From Rhodospirillaceae bacterium (GTDB taxonomy: Bacteria > Pseudomonadota > Alphaproteobacteria > UBA7985), in the NCBI GenBank assembly GCA_002700865.1, contig PAFB01000073.1, positions 1 through 7,563 on the forward strand: a stretch of DNA of 7,563 nt, in the 5' to 3' direction. The notes beneath the pieces are model-generated. The model was not told the origin of the DNA. It saw nothing but the letters and a program-made list of their open reading frames with translations, and ran no database searches. Both the position numbers and the translations under genes were made by a program. This document shows, in pieces, positions 5,518-7,563 of the stretch; position 1 is the stretch's first letter, and each line of letters opens with the position of its first letter.

Positions 5518-6534
5518 TTATGCGGCGGTTACCGCCTTTAAGTCGTCTTTCCCAAGACGCGCTCCCACGCGCTGGATCACGGCCGCAGCAGCGCGTGAGC
5601 CATAGTGGCCGCATACCGCCAAATCCTCACCGGTCACAAAACCATAGAGGAACCCGGCAGCGTAGAGATCACCAGCGCCGGTGGTGTCGACGCGCTTGAC
5701 CACTTCAACCACGGGAATGTGCAGATCCTCCTGCCCAGCGACCAGAATCTCAGAGCCGTCATAGCCTCTCGTCAGAGCCACAAGCTGCGCGTTTGAGGCG
5801 CGGGCTTGGTCTCGGGCGTGGTCGAGATCGTCGGTCTGGTACAGGCTCATCAACTCGTCCTGATTGGCGAAGACAATATCAATGACCCCGCCGTCGATCA
5901 GATCCAGAAACTCAGCCCGCCACCGGTCCACACAGAAAGGATCAGACAGCGACAATGCGGTCAGCCGCCCATTGTCATGGGCAATTTTTGCCGCCAGCCG
6001 AAAAGCATCTTTGGCCTCAGGCTGATCCCACAGATAGCCCTCCATATACGTCACCGCAGACCCGGCAATCAGGGCTTCGTCGATGTCATTGGGGGCCAGT
6101 TGCGTGCTTGCACCCAAGAAGGTGTTCATGGTGCGCTGCCCGTCGGGCGTCACGAAAATAAGGCTTCGGGCGGTCGCGGGGCCTTCCGTGCTAAACGGCA
6201 CGTCAAAGCGCGTCCCTGTTTTGCTCAGACTGTCCTTAAACGCCTGCCCCAGCTGGTCGTCCTTCACCTTGCCGACGTAAGCCGCCCGTGCGCCCAGACC
6301 GGTGAGCCCAACCGCCGTGTTGCCCGCTGAACCACCGGATTCCATCAAGCGGTCTGCGCCCATCACGCTGGTCAGAAACTCTGCCCGCGCTTCGTCGATC
6401 AGGGTCATGGTGCCCTTGTTCAGGTCGTAATCGTGGATCGCCGCCTCTGGCGCCTGCCACAGCACGTCGATGATGGCGTTGCCCATGGAGGTTACATCGA
6501 AGCTCGCCGTTTCTGGATTTCCGCGATTTTGCAT
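5518..6534 (-). CDS. PfkB-family kinase, probable adenosine kinase
   Basis: This 338-residue cytosolic enzyme of the ribokinase/PfkB fold would phosphorylate adenosine to AMP with ATP. Visible family features are GNAIIDVL near residues 18-25, the substrate-side glycine motif GGSAGNTAVG at 67-76, the RTMNTFLGAS segment, and the C-terminal signature DTTGAGD at 283-289. Asp289 is the catalytic base, and the adjoining glycines form the anion hole. Its ATG overlaps the metK stop in TGATG, so it is translated with metK. Because MetK makes SAM, and SAM use releases SAH and then adenosine, adenosine is the substrate that best fits the neighbour. A sugar or other nucleoside is possible, since PfkB members are hard to separate by eye. 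Met17 is an alternative start that would cut just ahead of the core. ATG 6534 is preferred because of the overlap and an AAGG about 12 bases upstream. Confidence 0.85.
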   Translation of the reverse strand: MQNRGNPETASFDVTSMGNAIIDVLWQAPEAAIHDYDLNKGTMTLIDEARAEFLTSVMGADRLMESGGSAGNTAVGLTGLGARAAYVGKVKDDQLGQAFKDSLSKTGTRFDVPFSTEGPATARSLIFVTPDGQRTMNTFLGASTQLAPNDIDEALIAGSAVTYMEGYLWDQPEAKDAFRLAAKIAHDNGRLTALSLSDPFCVDRWRAEFLDLIDGGVIDIVFANQDELMSLYQTDDLDHARDQARASNAQLVALTRGYDGSEILVAGQEDLHIPVVEVVKRVDTTGAGDLYAAGFLYGFVTGEDLAVCGHYGSRAAAAVIQRVGARLGKDDLKAVTAA

Positions 6535-7563
6535 CAGGACAATTCGGCCTTAAGCGCTTCCACCAAGTCCACTTTCTCCCACGAGAAACCGCCATCAGCC
6601 TCCGGGTCGCGGCCAAAGTGACCGTAAGCGGCGGTCCGGCTGTAAATCGGACGGTTCAGGCCGAGATGCGTTCGGATGCCCTTGGGGCGCAGGTCCATGA
6701 CCCGCCCGACCGCTTCGGAAATCCGCTGCTCGGCAATGCTACCAGTGCCGTAGGTGTTGACGAAGATCGAAAGCGGCTGAGCGACGCCGATGGCGTAGGA
6801 AAGCTGGATCGTGCACTTTTCGGCCAGTTCGGCCGCGACGATGTTCTTGGCGAGGTAGCGCGCGGCGTAGGCTGCGGAGCGGTCAACCTTGGTTGGGTCC
6901 TTGCCCGAGAACGCACCACCACCATGCGGCGCAGCACCGCCATAGGTATCCACGATGATCTTCCGACCTGTCAGGCCAGCATCTCCATCCGGTCCGCCGA
7001 TGATGAACTGGCCTGTAGGATTGCAGTACAGCGCGTCTTCGCTCGGCATCCACCCCTGAGGCAAGACGTCGGACACAACCCCGCGCACAATATCGCGCAC
7101 TTGAGTTTTGGTAGCGTTGGCGGCGTGCTGGGTGGAAACGACGACGTTGGTCGTCGAAACCGGTTGGCCGTTTTCGTAGCCCAGTGTGACTTGCGATTTG
7201 GCGTCGGGGCCAAGCCGGTCTTCACCGCCGTGCCGCAACTCGGCAAGCTTGAGCATGATCTGGTGCGCGTACTGGATCGGCGCAGGCATCAGCGACGGGG
7301 TTTCGCGGCAGGCATAGCCAAACATGATCCCCTGATCACCGGCGCCTTCTTCAGTGAAGTCGCCCTCGCCTTCATCCACGCCTTGCGCAATGTCGGCTGA
7401 CTGACCGTGAACATAGCAATCAATGCTGGCGTGCTGCCAGTGGAAGCCGTCCTGTTCGTAGCCGATCCGTTGGATGACATCGCGGGCAGAGGCAATCATT
7501 TCTTCGTGGGTAACGTCGCCTCTGACCTCGCCGGCAAGCACAACCTTGTTGGTTGTTGCCAGT
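6534..7563 (-). CDS. metK: S-adenosylmethionine synthetase (5' end beyond window)
   Basis: The cytosolic enzyme makes S-adenosylmethionine from methionine and ATP, releasing phosphate and pyrophosphate. There are 342 residues visible, starting in LATTNKVVLAGEVRG. Family members are about 385-395 long, so roughly 45-50 N-terminal residues lie past the right edge, including the GHPDK motif expected there. Visible signatures are GAGDQGIMFGY (7346-7314), the ATP/methionine site hexapeptide region, and GGGAFSGKDPTKVDRSAAY, the second family signature with its Lys and Asp residues. The C-terminus ends in LVEALKAELS with stop TGA 6536-6534, sharing its last base with the next ATG. An internal GTG at 7541 is not the start, because the frame is open and conserved upstream of it. 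The promoter and any leader riboswitch are outside the window. Confidence 0.97.
   Translation of the reverse strand, partial: LATTNKVVLAGEVRGDVTHEEMIASARDVIQRIGYEQDGFHWQHASIDCYVHGQSADIAQGVDEGEGDFTEEGAGDQGIMFGYACRETPSLMPAPIQYAHQIMLKLAELRHGGEDRLGPDAKSQVTLGYENGQPVSTTNVVVSTQHAANATKTQVRDIVRGVVSDVLPQGWMPSEDALYCNPTGQFIIGGPDGDAGLTGRKIIVDTYGGAAPHGGGAFSGKDPTKVDRSAAYAARYLAKNIVAAELAEKCTIQLSYAIGVAQPLSIFVNTYGTGSIAEQRISEAVGRVMDLRPKGIRTHLGLNRPIYSRTAAYGHFGRDPEADGGFSWEKVDLVEALKAELS

Noticed and set aside
5503..5519. AAACTT/AAGTTT inverted repeat after the kinase as a terminator
   Set aside because: The stem has only 6 pairs, is AT-rich, overlaps the stop codon and lacks a T-run, so it is unlikely to stop transcription.

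Overview
The window looks like a piece of an alphaproteobacterial chromosome, most plausibly from the Rhodobacterales/Roseobacter group. It has moderately high GC, compact gene order, a metK-adenosine kinase pair, and AT-rich stretches only in the promoter region near 1090-1310. The taxon is inferred from protein style and gene content, because no rRNA or other marker is present. No mobile element, CRISPR array, tRNA or rRNA was seen.

Layout, left to right. (1) 1-1088, minus strand: the first 362 codons of a phosphomannomutase of the ManB/CpsG type, cut off by the left edge. (2) 1089-1311: an AT-rich divergent intergenic region with a sigma70-like promoter for manB. The spacer of that promoter holds nested TGCA-rich inverted repeats, and there is a weaker plus-strand promoter candidate. 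(3) 1312-2143, plus strand: a tight two-gene operon, a group 1 truncated haemoglobin followed after 4 bases by a small PAS-like protein with a C-terminal helix and no output domain. (4) 2144-2629: a convergent intergenic region without a convincing protein gene. From about 2314 it is rich in RNA hairpins and ends in a long stem plus six T's (plus-strand terminator). A second terminator, facing the other way, serves the next gene. (5) 2630-5341, minus strand: a 903-residue exported protein with a signal peptide, a von Willebrand A (VWA) domain with a MIDAS site, and about 570 residues of mostly coiled coil. It has its own extended -10 promoter and a strong ribosome binding site. (6) 5518-7563, minus strand: metK (S-adenosylmethionine synthetase, N-terminus beyond the right edge) overlapping by one base with a PfkB-family kinase that is probably adenosine kinase.

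How the parts fit. metK and the kinase form a S-adenosylmethionine-cycle unit: MetK makes SAM, methylation yields SAH, SAH is split to homocysteine and adenosine, and adenosine kinase removes the adenosine. The globin/PAS pair looks like a gas- or redox-responsive module whose output partner is not in view. The VWA/coiled-coil protein is a cell-envelope protein of unknown function. The items most worth following up are the structured RNA candidate at 2314-2518, the globin/PAS pair, and the VWA/coiled-coil protein.
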